This document shows positions 53,486 through 63,964 of a stretch of DNA of 64,000 bases, piece after piece. The notes below the pieces were generated by a model, which was given only the letters and a program-made list of their open reading frames with translations, was not told where the DNA came from and searched no databases. Position numbers and translations under genes: made by a program. Location: NCBI GenBank assembly GCA_918807975.1, contig OU964919.1, positions 12,046,001 through 12,110,000 of the forward strand. Direction: 5' to 3'. The first letter of the stretch is position 1, and each line of letters opens with the position of its first letter. The stretch is from Aplidium turbinatum (lineage: Eukaryota; Chordata; Ascidiacea; Aplousobranchia; Polyclinidae).

Positions 53486-53768
53486 TATTAACTCAGTGGT
53501 TACGCGCCCGGCTGAAAATCACGCTGCGCTGGTTCAACTCTCGGGGTGTGCGCTAGAGCAACACATTTGAGGACTGCTCTTCATTCAGCGGCACCTATAG
53601 TGAATGGAATAATTCCCCGACAACAACACTTCTATAATAATCGGAAAACTTAACTCTGCCAATCTCGGTAACCGGCTCTACGTCAAGAGCCTCTACAAGT
53701 ATGCGAAACTACCAGGAATAACCTATCAAGGCTTTGTCAGTCCGAGAATGAAGATTCAAAACCAACCA
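53486..53768 (+). repeat. tRNA-derived SINE in the first intron (copy 4)
   Basis: The head TTAACTCAGTGGTTACGCGC and B box GGTTCAACTCTCGGGGTGTG are followed by TCTCGGTAACCGG and CCTCTACAAGTATGCGAAACT. Its orientation is opposite to 51736-52045. It is diverged and the tail has become ACCAACCAAACC. Confidence 0.85.
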
Positions 53769-53919
53769 AACCATCCTCAGGCAAAAGCCCGTTTCGATGT
53801 GCTTCAAGAGAGCAAGGTGTCGAGCTCTTTCTATGAGTCTTATCTATAGGCCTACAACGGGTGTTCTTCGAATACTTTTCACTGCATTTAAATAATCTGT
53901 GACATTCTCTTGCATGCAG

Positions 53920-54024
53920 TCGACTACGGATGCGATTTTGAAAACTCTTCTGGTTTTCCCTGTGGATATACGAACAATGGATGGTCGAGAAAGCTCAACA
54001 GAAGAAATTATCTAGGCAAGATAG
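53920..54024 (+). CDS. Second coding exon, MAM-like domain start
   Basis: Preceded by acceptor TGCATGCAG and followed by donor ATAG|GTAGGT. The exon is 105 bases, phase 1 at both ends. Joined to the exon ending at 52989 it reads VDYGCDFENSSGFPCGYTNN, then GWSRKLNRRNYLGKI. The pattern C-x-F-E-N ... C-G-[WY]-x-N ... W resembles the beginning of a MAM domain, an extracellular adhesion module. A signal peptide directly followed by such a module fits a secreted or receptor-type protein. The domain assignment is tentative because only about 30 residues are visible. Confidence 0.6.
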
Positions 54025-54277
54025 GTAGGTACTAAAGCTCAGCGGCTCAGCTTTATGGTTCCTGTGTGCCCTGTGTATTTCATATAGCCTATACTTCTGT
54101 TCACATATTGTTTGCTTTGAAATAGATCAAATTCCTTATATCGTTTATGGCTGCATAAAGCTACGACCTGATTTGTTACATTTAACAAGACTTTTCCACT
54201 TTTGCCAACTTTTGGTAACTATCTGAATGAACTTTTCAAACATCATATTTTAACATCTTTTTTACTCACTACCCCAG

Positions 54278-54351
54278 ATGATACAATAAATGTCAACATC
54301 ACTAAGATTGGAAATCGAAAAGAATTTGACTCAGAAAATTTCAGTCAGACT
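54278..54351 (+). CDS. Possible third coding exon, disrupted by a hAT MITE
   Basis: After a pyrimidine-rich tract and CCCCAG (54272-54277), a phase-1 exon would read DDTINVNITKIGNRKEFDSE, continuing to NFSQ. The MITE at 54352 starts right after it, and I see no good splice donor before it. Either the exon ends within this stretch at a weak site, or the match is chance, or the MITE has damaged this exon. Confidence 0.35.
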
Positions 54352-54804
54352 CAGGGGCGCCGGAAGCGGGGTAGCAGGGAGGGCGGATGCCCCCCTGCCT
54401 TCAATTTTTCTGTGGGTGGAGGGGCAGGGGGGCAATGGTGCCCTATTAAAGTCATGTAAGCTACAGTACTGCACATTTTGCAATACGGTATAACAATTTT
54501 AGCTATTCGCTTTTAAATTTAGCCTAATTATAATCTTTCATTTCTGCCTCAAAATAATATTCACGACACAAATCTTTGTATCACAGTAGGTTAGCCTACA
54601 TCATTATAACATAGCATGATGCCCTTCCGTGCCATTGTTCTTTGTATACCGGACACCTGCATCATTACTCGATGATGAGCTGATGGATGAGCATTATCGC
54701 TATGTCTTTTCTTAAAAATTTAAAAAAAAGGGCCTTTCTGCAACAAAAGTGCCCTTTTTTCAAAATCCTGCCCCCCCTAGTCAAAAACCGTTCCGGCGCC
54801 CCTG
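54352..54804. mobile_element. hAT MITE, 453 bp
   Basis: Starts CAGGGGCGCCGGAAGC and ends CCGTTCCGGCGCCCCTG. Flanks are GTCAGACT (54344-54351) and GTCAGATT (54805-54812), seven of eight identical. It is G/C-rich near both ends and non-coding. Confidence 0.92.
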
Positions 54805-54812
54805 GTCAGATT

Positions 54813-55143
54813 GCTAGCCACTTGATGACAGTCTGATTGAACGTTTTTAAACGTTTTTTTTTCAATTTTTTTATTGCTTTTCCAAGGCAACAAAAAGCTT
54901 TTATATCATTGTGAGTCAGCAAAAAGTCAAAAAATCTGATTTATAAAATTTCAGTCAGACAACAATGATCGTAAAAATCTGACAAATCAGGCTGCGTCTC
55001 CAGGTATCCATGTACGCTCAACGTGGTTTCTTTTTATAAACCCTTTTTTATCCACCTTCATGTATATTTTCTACATTTAGAAATAGTGCTCGCTCACTGA
55101 GCAATTGAAAGTATGGCGACCACGCACCGAAGAAACTAGCCAC
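54813..55143. other. Unassigned sequence
   Basis: Contains a second AAAATTTCAGTCAGACAA (near 54947), echoing the sequence just left of the MITE at 54336-54351. No gene recognised. Confidence 0.4.
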
Positions 55144-56800
55144 CAGGGCCGATTTACCAATAGGCTAGGCAAGCTGAAGCCTAGGGCCTCAATATCCAAG
55201 GGCCTCGAAATCAAGCTTTTTAGAGTAGAAAATTCTATACACAACTGGTTTCAACCACGTTGTAAACAGTCATTATTACGTCATTTGCATCATTAAAAAG
55301 GCAATTTTTACGCGCATTCTGCTGGATGCTTCTTTGTTAATTAAAGTACCGTAACCGTAGTCTTCTCTGCAAAAAACAGTATCGGTAGTTGACATCAGGG
55401 CTGCCACTCCTAGTGGTTTTGCACTAGATCTAGTGGTTTTTGTAATAATCTAGTGGTCTAGTGGTTTTCTTGGAGAATCTATAGTGTTTTTTTTTTAATT
55501 TTGAGAGTGACAGCATCAACTTTCCTTTTATTGTTAACGAAGAATATTTAGATGATTTGCAAGAAGAATAGGGAGCTTTGCCTCAAGCGTGCAATGCTCT
55601 CCATGATCAGAGATGGGCGTGATCTTGATCTTGAAGATCACAAGTGATCTTGAAGATCAAGATCGTGATCTTGATCTTGATCTTCAAGATCGCTTTTTTT
55701 TTGGTGATCTTGATCTTAATCTAAGATCACTTTTTTTGTGTGATCTTGATCTTGAAGAACAATAAGATCAAGATCACTTTAAAATTGAAGTTTACTTACT
55801 AGATAGAGGTATTTTTTTAGAACTCGTACTGTACAAAGGAGTTAGTGGCAACTACTAACATTAAGCCACTGTTAATGTGATATGTGTCCAACAAAAGACG
55901 ATTTAAAGTCTCCATCTGATCTGGTCAGTGTTGCCATTTCAAAATTGAAAAAATTTTCTGTGTTGGTCATAATAAAGAAATCAACTTCCGTGTACTACTT
56001 TATGTTGACGTATAATAAAAATGATTTAACTTTGTTCACAATTTCCATGTGTGAATTTTAAAGAAATGTTTGCTTTCTTTGACCCAGTTTTAGATATTTC
56101 AAAAGTCTAGAATGGCGGTGTTAAAAAATTTAGAATCTAGCCGATTTTAGTCATGTAAAGTGGTTTATTGCAGCAAATCAACCAGACCAAGACTTGTTTA
56201 GGGTCTGAGTATGGAGCGGTTTGTCTGACCGCAAACCTCTGAACTTTTTTGATAGCAGACAACAGTATCAACGTTGCCAGATGGATAAATGGTGCAATAA
56301 ACTTTAACATAATACAGTGAAAGTTAAAACTACTTAGTAACACGTATAAAAACTCCCACATGAATCAGACAAAAATTTGGTAAAAAAATGATGCAGTTCA
56401 AAGTTTATTTTTATTTATTTATTATAAATAAAAAGTATAAAACTAATTGCAAATTTTGCGACTTTTTCAGTACTGCTGTAATTAACCTCGGCCTTGGGTG
56501 TGACGTTGCGATTCTACGCAAACTACGTCAACAATTGATAGGCCTAATAGCAACAGTCACTAACTTATTACAATTCTTAGGCCAGCGATCGAGTAGTTAA
56601 AAGTAAAAGTTAGCAATACCAACTATATAGGCTACTTTTACCAAGGTTGCATATAGTAATTACTTTTTGCAACATCATTGATCAAAAACTTCATTTTTTT
56701 AAAGTACACAAAAAGTGATCTTGAAAGTGATCTTGATCTTCAAGATCACCTATTCTTGGTGATCTTGATCTTGATCTTCAAGATCACCAATACTGGTGAT

Positions 56801-57950
56801 CAGGGCCCACAAGAGGGGGGGACAACCAGTGCATTGCACCGGGGCCCGGTGAGTTCAAGGGGGCCCGACAAAATGTCTAAATTCACGCGATAAAAAGATT
56901 GATTTCAACGATTTTGCATAAAATATTGTTTTTATATTAGTTCCGTATGTCGAATGGGGCCCCCTTATGGGTAGCCTAGGCTATGCCCTTTTTTAAAATT
57001 ACGGAATTTTTAATTTTATTGAGTTTAGGGTGGCCCGACAAAATGTTTAAATTTGCGTGCTCAGGTCGATTTTGCTTATGTCGATTTAGTTTTTTATATG
57101 AATATTAGTTTTGTATTTTCAATGGGCCCCCTGCTGGGTATGCCCTTTTTAAGAACAACAATATTTTCATTTTTTTGCGTTCAGGGGGCCAATAAAATGT
57201 TTAAACTTGTGTGTTAAGGTCAATTTTGCATAAAAATTTTTTAATATTTTGAAGTTGGTATTTCTTATATGAAGTTGGTATTTCTTATATTGAAGTTGGT
57301 ATTTCTTATATTGAAGTTGGTATTTCTTAATGTCATGAACAATAGCAATACTCTCATCCTAAGTTTGCTGCCCTAATCTCTGCAGATTTCAAGGTCAGAA
57401 ATGGTATTGTATGTTAATGTAAAGCTGTAAGCACACATATGCAATGCTATGTCAGCCATGTCGGATGGTATTGCAATTTTTATCTTCGAAATGGCTGATT
57501 TTACCCACTTGTTGCCATGGTTACAATCAGGTGTTGCCAGAGTTAGGAAGGATTAGAGTTAGAAAAGGTTAGGGTTTTGATCTTTGCCCAGGACTAAAAA
57601 AAATATCCAAAATACAAGTTTTTGTTTTCAACAGCTATGAACTTTTCCACAAATTAGGGGGGAATTCCATATCTGACAACGCTATTGAGGCTATATTTAC
57701 ACTATGTAGTGTTTTAGCATTTTATCTTTGTGTATAACTATAGTGTGAATCTGTGAATTTAAAGTTATATTTACAATAGTGCATTGTTTGTGAAATAATG
57801 GAGTGTTAATACTTTAACCTAATTTATCCTTTGTAAGAACGCGCACAGCAAATTTTGCTTATGATTGGTGAGATATCACGCGACATGTTGCGCTGTGGGG
57901 CCCGGCAGCAACATCTGCACCGGGGCCCGGCAGGGCTCTTGGAAGCCCTG
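56801..57950. mobile_element. Third-level hAT element inside the GATC-rich hAT
   Basis: Starts CAGGGCCCACAAG and ends CTTGGAAGCCCTG; exact CTGGTGAT copies flank it (56793-56800 and 57951-57958). The sub-terminal CACCGGGGCCCGG occurs near both ends in the same orientation. The interior has three diverged GGGGGCCCGACAAAATGT(C/T)TAA-like units (56853, 57030, 57186) and is non-coding. Confidence 0.93.
57252..57332. repeat. Tandem repeat, four units of about 20 bp
   Basis: GAAGTTGGTATTTCTTATAT recurs four times in succession inside the third-level hAT. Confidence 0.9.
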
Positions 57951-57980
57951 CTGGTGATCTTGCCCATCTCTGTCCATGAT

Positions 57981-58847
57981 AGTGATATCCTTAGCCCACC
58001 AGAGTTTTGGCTAAAACTGAAAATGGACAACCAAGGTTTAAAACTTTGGCAAAATGATGTGCTGATAGCTGATTTGAAAGCTGATGCAAAGTCAAAAAAG
58101 CCTCATCTTTAAGTGAACTCTCTTCAAAGGAAAGGTTTAAAATAAAAAATTTTATCCCTATGCTCGACGCACTTGAAGCCAATTTAAGAAGAAGAGCTAA
58201 TGTGTACAGGGACATGGCAGAAATGTACCTGTTTCTTGCTAATCTGAAAGCAACTAAGGTAGAAATTGTACGAGGCGTAGAACTTTTAAAGGAAGCGTAT
58301 CCGGAAGATGTTGACTCGAAACTTACAGATGAACTTCTACATTTTCATTTGTACGTGAGACAAACACAAAACCAAGGGCTTACCGCCTACCGGTACAGAA
58401 GAGCAATCTATTTCCTTGTCTCATGGAGACCTTTATGAAATTATGTGCAAGAAAAAAATTAACATTGCCTTTCCTAAGGCGGAAGCAATATTAAGGCTGT
58501 TTCAAAGCTTAATGGTCACTAACTGCTCAGGAGAGAGATCTTTCTCAAGGCTCAAAATCATCAAAAATAAACTGAGATTGACAATGTCTCAAGAAAAGTT
58601 GTCCGCACTGAGCATTCTGTGCATTGAGAGTGACAAACTTAAACAGATAAATTTTGATGAACTTTTGCATGATTTTGCTTTGACAAAAGCGAGAAAAAAA
58701 ATTGGTAGCCTAGTCTTACTTTATTTGATGGCTGTAACTATTTCTTATGTCCTTGTAAATAAACTTTACAATTATTGTAACGGTTGTTTGATCAAAGAAA
58801 TTAAAATTAAACGCAAAACTGCCTTAACTAAATTCTTATTCTTTTAA
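57981..58847 (+). pseudogene. hAT transposase C-terminal part (ZMYM1-like lineage)
   Basis: Pieces run from LSPPEFWLKLKMDNQGLKLW (57990-58050), through LDALEANLRRRANVYRDM (58160-58215) and LLKEAYPEDVDSKLTDELLHF (58290-58345), to a long frame at 58416-58847. That frame holds the hAT dimerisation signature: IAFPKAEAILRLFQSLMVTN, CSGERSFSRLKIIKNKLRLT, LSALSILCIESDKLKQINFD. This region, C-terminal in all hAT transposases, mediates oligomerisation. Two shifts and one stop separate the pieces. The region just upstream of the nested element (55500-55600) encodes FPFIVNEEYLDDLQEE, so the GATC-rich hAT inserted into this gene. The first half of the protein is missing. Confidence 0.85.
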
Positions 58848-59035
58848 TTAAAAATTTGCACCCATGAATGTGGAAAATGAAAAGAACGAGGAGTTTAATG
58901 CACTCATATTTTTAACATCAAGCAATGACATGTGATGTTGTTTAGAGAGAAATTCTGAGCTCAAAAATTTGGAGGAGCCTCACAAATGGAATAGCCTAGG
59001 GCCTCTCATGGTCTAAATCCGGCCCTACTAGCCAC

Positions 59036-60107
59036 CCTACGCAAGGTTATTATATTAGCATGGGAGGATACTTTACTGTGCCACTTTTAAGGAAATGTAC
59101 ATCTTTAAAAACTTGGTTTGCACACTTGTTTTGAATTTGTAACAATTTATATCATAACATTCACCTAATTATTCCTGCCTGGTATTTTATTCTGTCAGCA
59201 AACCCGTTCTTTTTACATTGATTCAAAGTCTGCAGACATGATTTTCTCATTGATTAATGCCTTTTATCCAAACAGTGAAATGAAATTATTAATCCTTTGC
59301 ATGGTATTTCCTTTTGGTTGTTGCTAGTTCTCTAGCAATAAACTGCAGTTTAACTTAGTGGCGTAGGCTACCGTGAACACTTTGGCTGGGTGTTCTATTT
59401 TTTTTGAGCGAGATTCAAACATACACATTCACTTTGCATTAGTTCCCACTTATAAAGTCTACCAATTTAATTTGTCTAATTTTATCCGGTGTACAATATA
59501 CTAAACATTTTCTTGTATTAAAAAGCGTTCTTCTGTCTGAAAGCCCAATTTTCGATCACATTTGGCAACACTTACACTACACACACACACACACAACGTT
59601 GCCAATAAGAGTTACTGAGCGCTGGGCGATAACATTCCATGGTATTGGTTACCGTCACGGTACCGATGATTAAAATCGCATTGTTTTGAATTGATAGAAC
59701 TAAAAGGCTAATTTGTACAAATCCGAAGTAAATGTTAAAATCAAAAAAATTATTGCTTTGGTTTCTGCGAATTTTCAGTGAACAACTTGTACGCATGGTT
59801 TACACGCCACTTGTAAAAAAAAAAACACTTACTACTCTGTCAAACTTTCATCGATCACAGATGAAAACTCACTTCATAATGCCAACAACACTAAATCTAA
59901 CTCATTGCTAGGATAACATTTAAACAACTTTGCGTTAGCTACAGAAACTGCGAATAGTTTTAGTCTACAAAAAAGCACTCAAAAGTAAAAATCTTACGGA
60001 AAACAGACCTTAAAGTGCCCCTGACAGGTTGGATCCAAGTATAGTAACTTTTTAAAGCATTTTCTAGCACAGAATTATACTTAGCGAACTTTTTAATCTT
60101 AACCTCG
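59036..60107. other. Unassigned sequence with a CA microsatellite
   Basis: Holds an (AC)n run at about 59578-59596 and otherwise AT-rich sequence. A TTAGTGGCGTAGGCTAC stretch near 59356 resembles a hAT left end, but no partner with a duplication was found. Confidence 0.5.
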
Positions 60108-60200
60108 TAGCTCGACTGGTTAGGGCGTAATTTATATCAAACGATTGTTCCGCAGCGCCACCACAGGCGAAACTCCATATTTCACTGCTCTGGGACGACT
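60108..60200 (+). repeat. tRNA-like head, possible SINE
   Basis: GTAGCTCGACTGGTTAGGGC matches an RNA polymerase III A box, but the downstream GGCGAAACTCC is a weak B box. No body or tail matching the SINE family of this window was seen. Confidence 0.3.
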
Positions 60201-61149
60201 TTGGTGGAATTACGTCATCCTAAGTGGGCGTCGTTAGCGACGGATGAAACAAACGCTTCCTAGATGTAATTGGTGGATCACAGTTTGGTCGGAGTTGGTA
60301 CAAGCGGTTGCTTTTTTCAAAGATTTATTGTTTTATGCAGTTTAATAAAACTGTACTGAATACGTTCCTACAAAACCTAAAATATACTTGAAGTGAAAAA
60401 TTAAGAAATCGTACGAATCATCATTCATAACTTATTTAATTCATCATCACTATTTAAAAATAGATAAAAGTTCTCTCTCTCTCATAATGTGCCTTCAGTT
60501 GGCCATTGCAATCCGGTGTAACGGCCATCTGGATCTGAAAAATTGTTTCGGATTCCCCAAACAAAGCATGACGGCAGCACAATCCGATTGTTGCTTCCGA
60601 GAGCATCACCTTGTAGTACGGTATCCACTCCAACACATGCCTGTAGGCAACTTACCGATAGCCTACTGCCTGCACGGAAATAAAATCACTTCATTTAGTG
60701 TGCATTCTTTAGCGTTTAGGGTATTTTTAGCCTAATGTAGCATCCTTACTCTTTGGATAGGTCTCCGTTTTCTCCTTTCGGTTTATTGTTTTTTCTCCAG
60801 TTCTTCCTGCTCCTCATAAAAAAAAGTCCTCAGAACTGCAGGATGTAAGTGTGCCTCAAAATTGGTCAAATTTGTAACACAACTAGAGACGTCCTTCTTT
60901 AAAAGTTTATTGGTCTGTGGCACTTCATGGCAACCATGGATCACGGAATCTAATTCAGTGATCCATGATGGCAACATACACATTCAGGGCTGGGGCATAG
61001 ACTAGCACTTGTGGCAAACGCACCACCTAGAGTTGAAGAAGTGACTGCTGTACTGTAGTCAATATGCTCTCTGCAATTGTCAAGTTTTGTACCACTAAAC
61101 ACAAGGTTGTCATAGAACAAAAAGCCATAAGAAACAAGCCAAAACTAAT
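60201..61149. other. Unassigned sequence left of the THAP piece
   Basis: Two short open frames (plus 60487-60735, minus 60783-60983) have no recognised similarity. A GT/GC-richer stretch near 60200-60300 could be regulatory. No function can be supported. Confidence 0.4.
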
Positions 61150-61436
61150 TTCGTACAAAAATTACAAAACTATAGATGGTATGGCAGATTTCTTCAAAAT
61201 GTAAAGTTTGCTCAAGCCCATTTTTACTTGAGTGGTATTAACAAAATCATCTTCAGTGAAGTGAAGAGAACATATCTAGTTTTGTATGGCCCATCCCACT
61301 TTCGAACACTTGAAGAAAACTTTGACCATTTTCTTCTCAGCACCTTGTTTTGTGGGAAAGCGTGAAAAGATAGCACACGGTCTTTGTCACTGACACTGTC
61401 ACATAAACAGCAATTTGTAGGCATTGCCTCAAACAT
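61150..61436 (-). pseudogene. THAP-type zinc-finger coding piece, frame-shifted
   Basis: The minus strand starts MFEAMPTNCCLCDSVSDKDR and continues with LSFHAFPQNKVLRRKWSKF and RKWDGPYKTRYV. These are the C-x2-C start, F-H-x-F-P, L-R-x-K-W and G-P-Y-K-T-R hallmarks of a THAP domain, a DNA-binding finger of C2CH type found in host regulators and in P-element-like transposases. The third Cys (expected as V-C-S-x-H-F) is missing; the reading shifts there. In the next frame HFTEDDFVNTTQVKMGL continues to AIPSIV, the A-V-P-S-like end of the domain. About four bases appear to be lost, so this copy cannot fold a normal finger. It may be a pseudogene of a host THAP gene or a remnant of a P-type transposon. 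Confidence 0.75.
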
Positions 61437-62105
61437 AAATTAAAGGTAGGCTACTGTTTGTGAGATACTGTTGTTACACTGCAAATGGCTATAGCCAAAT
61501 TAGGACAAATAAAAAAAGTATCAAAATTGTAGCCCTAGGAAACTGCAATTTCGATTGAATTGAGATGCTGTTTGATAAAAATAAACTCAACCTATTTGAT
61601 CGAAACCTGATAGTAATAATAAGTTCACTTTTTCATTTCGGTAATTCTTAATCTGCACATGCTTTAGACCAACAGAGCCCCACACATTCACGTTTTGCAG
61701 TAGCCGTACTATACCTTATCAAGTCACCACAGAGAAAGAATGTATCTTTCCCGCTTACGGTGACGTCACAGCGCTGTTGCCGTTTTTATTTTCGCAATTG
61801 AATGAGTGCCAGATTCGCCGATGTCAACGAAAGTTTGCAAGCGTGTAACTTTGTAGTCTGTTGATATTTTTTACGATTTGCTGGTCAAGGAAGTTTGTTA
61901 GTGTCATCTTTTTAGTATCTTTCGTAAATTTAGCGAATTTATTTACCTGTCAGAAGCACTTATCTTAAAAGCATTTTAGTTTGAACTGATTGCTCGCCAT
62001 TTTAAGACTAACAAATAGCAGATAACATATTTAGGCTAAGAGCACCTGTCAAGCTTTCTCTTTTCTTGCAATCAAAAGAATGACGTAAAAAGCTATTCAA
62101 CTTCT
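61437..62105. other. Upstream region of the THAP piece, otherwise unassigned
   Basis: Contains a perfect CRE palindrome at 61761-61768 within a slightly GC-richer stretch. No coding recognised. Confidence 0.45.
61761..61768. promoter_or_regulatory. Cyclic-AMP response element-like palindrome
   Basis: TGACGTCA lies about 325 bases upstream of the THAP start codon (minus strand), a plausible promoter position for CREB/ATF-type factors. One 8-mer alone is weak evidence; another TGACGTCA occurs near 11115. Confidence 0.35.
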
Positions 62106-62113
62106 GTCCAGAC

Positions 62114-62925
62114 CAGGGGTTTTTAACCTGGGGGTCGCAACCCCTGTGGGGGTTTCGAGCCGCTTTTTGGAGGGTTGCGAGGCGTCTGAAAATTCAGTGT
62201 ATTGTTTTCAATTATTTTTTGCCAGAAAAGATTAAAAACTGTGTTTTTTGGCAATCGACCATTCCTCGACCTGAGATTATTCTATTGTTCAAGCTTTCAG
62301 ACGTTTCAAGGCCTTAACAACAAGAAAGCATTCGATATTTTCATCAAGTTTTTGTTCCTTGCTTTGTGCAAACTAAAGTTAACCAGTAATCACGTTATGG
62401 CAAAAAAGCAAGATTATTTAGAATGCTATGCAAAGTATAGATTTCTCAGTATCGTTTCCAATAGAATTAAAAAAATTTAATGTCTGCTATTTTGTTTGAA
62501 AGTCTTTCAGCAACAGGTGCACGCATTGACAAGCTTGTTAAAAATATGCAGCACCAACTATCTCACTAAAACTGAATTCAACAAATCCATGAAAGATTGC
62601 AATAAATTCAACCGGTGAAAATGCAAAAATGTAGATTATTTTCATTATTTTTTTCTCCTATAATCTAACCAAGCTTGATAGAAAATGGAAATTACAATCG
62701 GAGGAAATGTAATAAAAGCCGTGATAACATCGCAAAACATGTTTTTGGTTTCAGAAGTTTATATTGGAACAGCAAAACTAAACATAGCTGGATGTCGGCA
62801 TGAATCAAATTTGGTTAAATTTTGCATTAAATATGCTTTTGTTGAATACTTTTATGGAGGGGGGTCGTGAGGCAACTTTGATTGCTCTGAGGGGGTCGCA
62901 GCGGAATAAAGGTTAAAAACCTCTG
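62114..62925. mobile_element. hAT element (Charlie-like termini), 812 bp
   Basis: Starts CAGGGGTTTTTAACCTGGGG and ends AAGGTTAAAAACCTCTG; exact GTCCAGAC copies flank it (62106-62113 and 62926-62933). GGGGGTCGCAACCCC near the left end and GGGGGTCGC near the right resemble vertebrate Charlie-type termini. No transposase is readable, so it is non-autonomous. Confidence 0.94.
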
Positions 62926-62933
62926 GTCCAGAC

Positions 62934-63560
62934 TCTAGAATATCTAATCCAATGGTGTAGGATCCACAGCCTTCTTTTTTTCTACTTTGAAGTTTTTTTG
63001 TTTATTCATTATTTTTTGGCCTTTTTTTCCGCCCAATAGACTCTTGGAGAAACAAATATTAGGCTATATATTAGGAGTTAAAAAAATGGAAGAAATTTTA
63101 CTACGGTATAAATTCTTAAAGAGAACACATGAAGTTGTTCAACCGTAAAAAAATAAATGTATATGAATTCTAAAAGGGAAAAAAGCTGACTTTAATAAAG
63201 TAATTCAAACGATCACAAAAATCTGCATATTCAAAATAAAAAATGTTGCTTTGATTTTAATGGGTGTTCAGTGAACACCTGGAATATGCGCCTCTGGTGA
63301 AACAGCATTTTGTCACATGTAGGCCTACGTTTGAACACCACTCAAATTTAGCTTAGAGTTGAAAATCGAATTTCCATCGGCTTCGAGTCAGCCCTCCAGT
63401 TCGCTCTTTGGCAAGGCCTGTGTAGGCCTATACAGCAGGGTTGTGAACTGTGGAGTCGGGCAAAAAATGTACGATTCTGACTCCTCAGTTTATAACTGGC
63501 GGACTCGGTAGGCACTTTAACGTATACCACTGTGCGAAAGACATAGCCTAACTGCATAGT
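62934..63560. other. Unassigned AT-rich sequence
   Basis: No supported gene, RNA or paired termini. Confidence 0.5.
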
Positions 63561-63770
63561 CGGCTGCATAGCTGAGTGGTGAGAACTTTGGAACGCAATC
63601 GAATGTGCGCCGGTTCGACGCCGCTCAAAAGCATGCGGCTGCGTCTTTGGTAGGACACTTAAAGGCATGCCTGGAGGTGGACACGAAGATTGGCTTCCTT
63701 GCCTACCCGTTCACTTAATCTAAATCTTCAACCACCGGGTGTAAGCCTGGATACGACAACGCAATTAGGC
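63561..63770 (+). repeat. tRNA-derived SINE-like sequence, second type
   Basis: GCATAGCTGAGTGGTGAG (A-box match) and CGCCGGTTCGACGCCGCTC (B-box match) are spaced as in a tRNA. A body contains GGAGGTGGACACGAAGATTG and CCGGGTGTAAGCCTGGATAC. The body differs from the SINE family at 40449. End and tail are uncertain. Confidence 0.5.
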
Positions 63771-63888
63771 TATGCGTGACTTATGGGCAGTATTCCATGC
63801 GAATCAGCTGATTTCATGTCATGATATTCTGATCGTTCTTCTCGAAAGATATTCGATACAAAGAAATTTAAGTGGATGTATTGCCACA

Positions 63889-63964
63889 AGCAGCGTGGCC
63901 GAATGGGTTAGGGCAAAGGAATAGTCATTTCAATTGATTGGGTTCGATTCTCACCATGTGCTAA
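63889..63964 (+). repeat. tRNA-like sequence (class II-like head)
   Basis: AGCAGCGTGGCCGAATGGGT matches a Ser/Leu-type tRNA start with an A box, and TTGGGTTCGATTCTCACC gives a B box and T-arm-like stem. The acceptor pairs at only about four of seven positions and no seven-base anticodon loop forms. It is therefore a tRNA pseudogene or SINE head. Confidence 0.45.

Larger units (their letters stand above)
55608..57972. mobile_element. GATC-rich hAT element, copy 2 (second level)
   Basis: Starts CAGAGATGGGCGTGATCTTG and ends TGATCTTGCCCATCTCTG, with exact TCCATGAT copies at 55600-55607 and 57973-57980. The left end (55618-55775) and the region 56715-56800 are tandem GATCTTGAAGATC palindromes. 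It is the same family as 26680-27828, inserted into the transposase of the outer hAT. It is itself interrupted at 56801-57950. Confidence 0.94.
55144..59027 (+). mobile_element. Outer hAT element of a second nested array
   Basis: Starts CAGGGCCGATTTACC and ends GGTCTAAATCCGGCCCTA; exact CTAGCCAC copies flank it (55136-55143 and 59028-59035). Subtracting the inner element 55608-57972 and its duplication leaves about 1.5 kb, which carries the C-terminal third of a hAT transposase on the plus strand. Repeated TAGGGCCTC/GAGGCCCTA stretches near both ends lengthen the inverted termini. Confidence 0.94.

Noticed and set aside
57252-57332. CRISPR-like or regulatory array
   Set aside because: Four head-to-tail units of 20 bp with no spacers; it is a simple tandem repeat inside a hAT element of a eukaryotic genome.
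60487-60983. Short open frames on both strands as exons of the THAP gene
   Set aside because: No recognisable domain, no convincing splice sites in a compatible phase, and no support from repeat copies.
59356-63290. hAT pair formed by TAGTGGCGTAGGCTAC (59356) and GCGCCTCTGG (63290)
   Set aside because: The flanking 8-mers do not match and the termini are only loosely complementary.
63889-63964. A functional tRNA gene
   Set aside because: A and B boxes are good, but the acceptor stem pairs poorly and the anticodon arm cannot form a seven-base loop.
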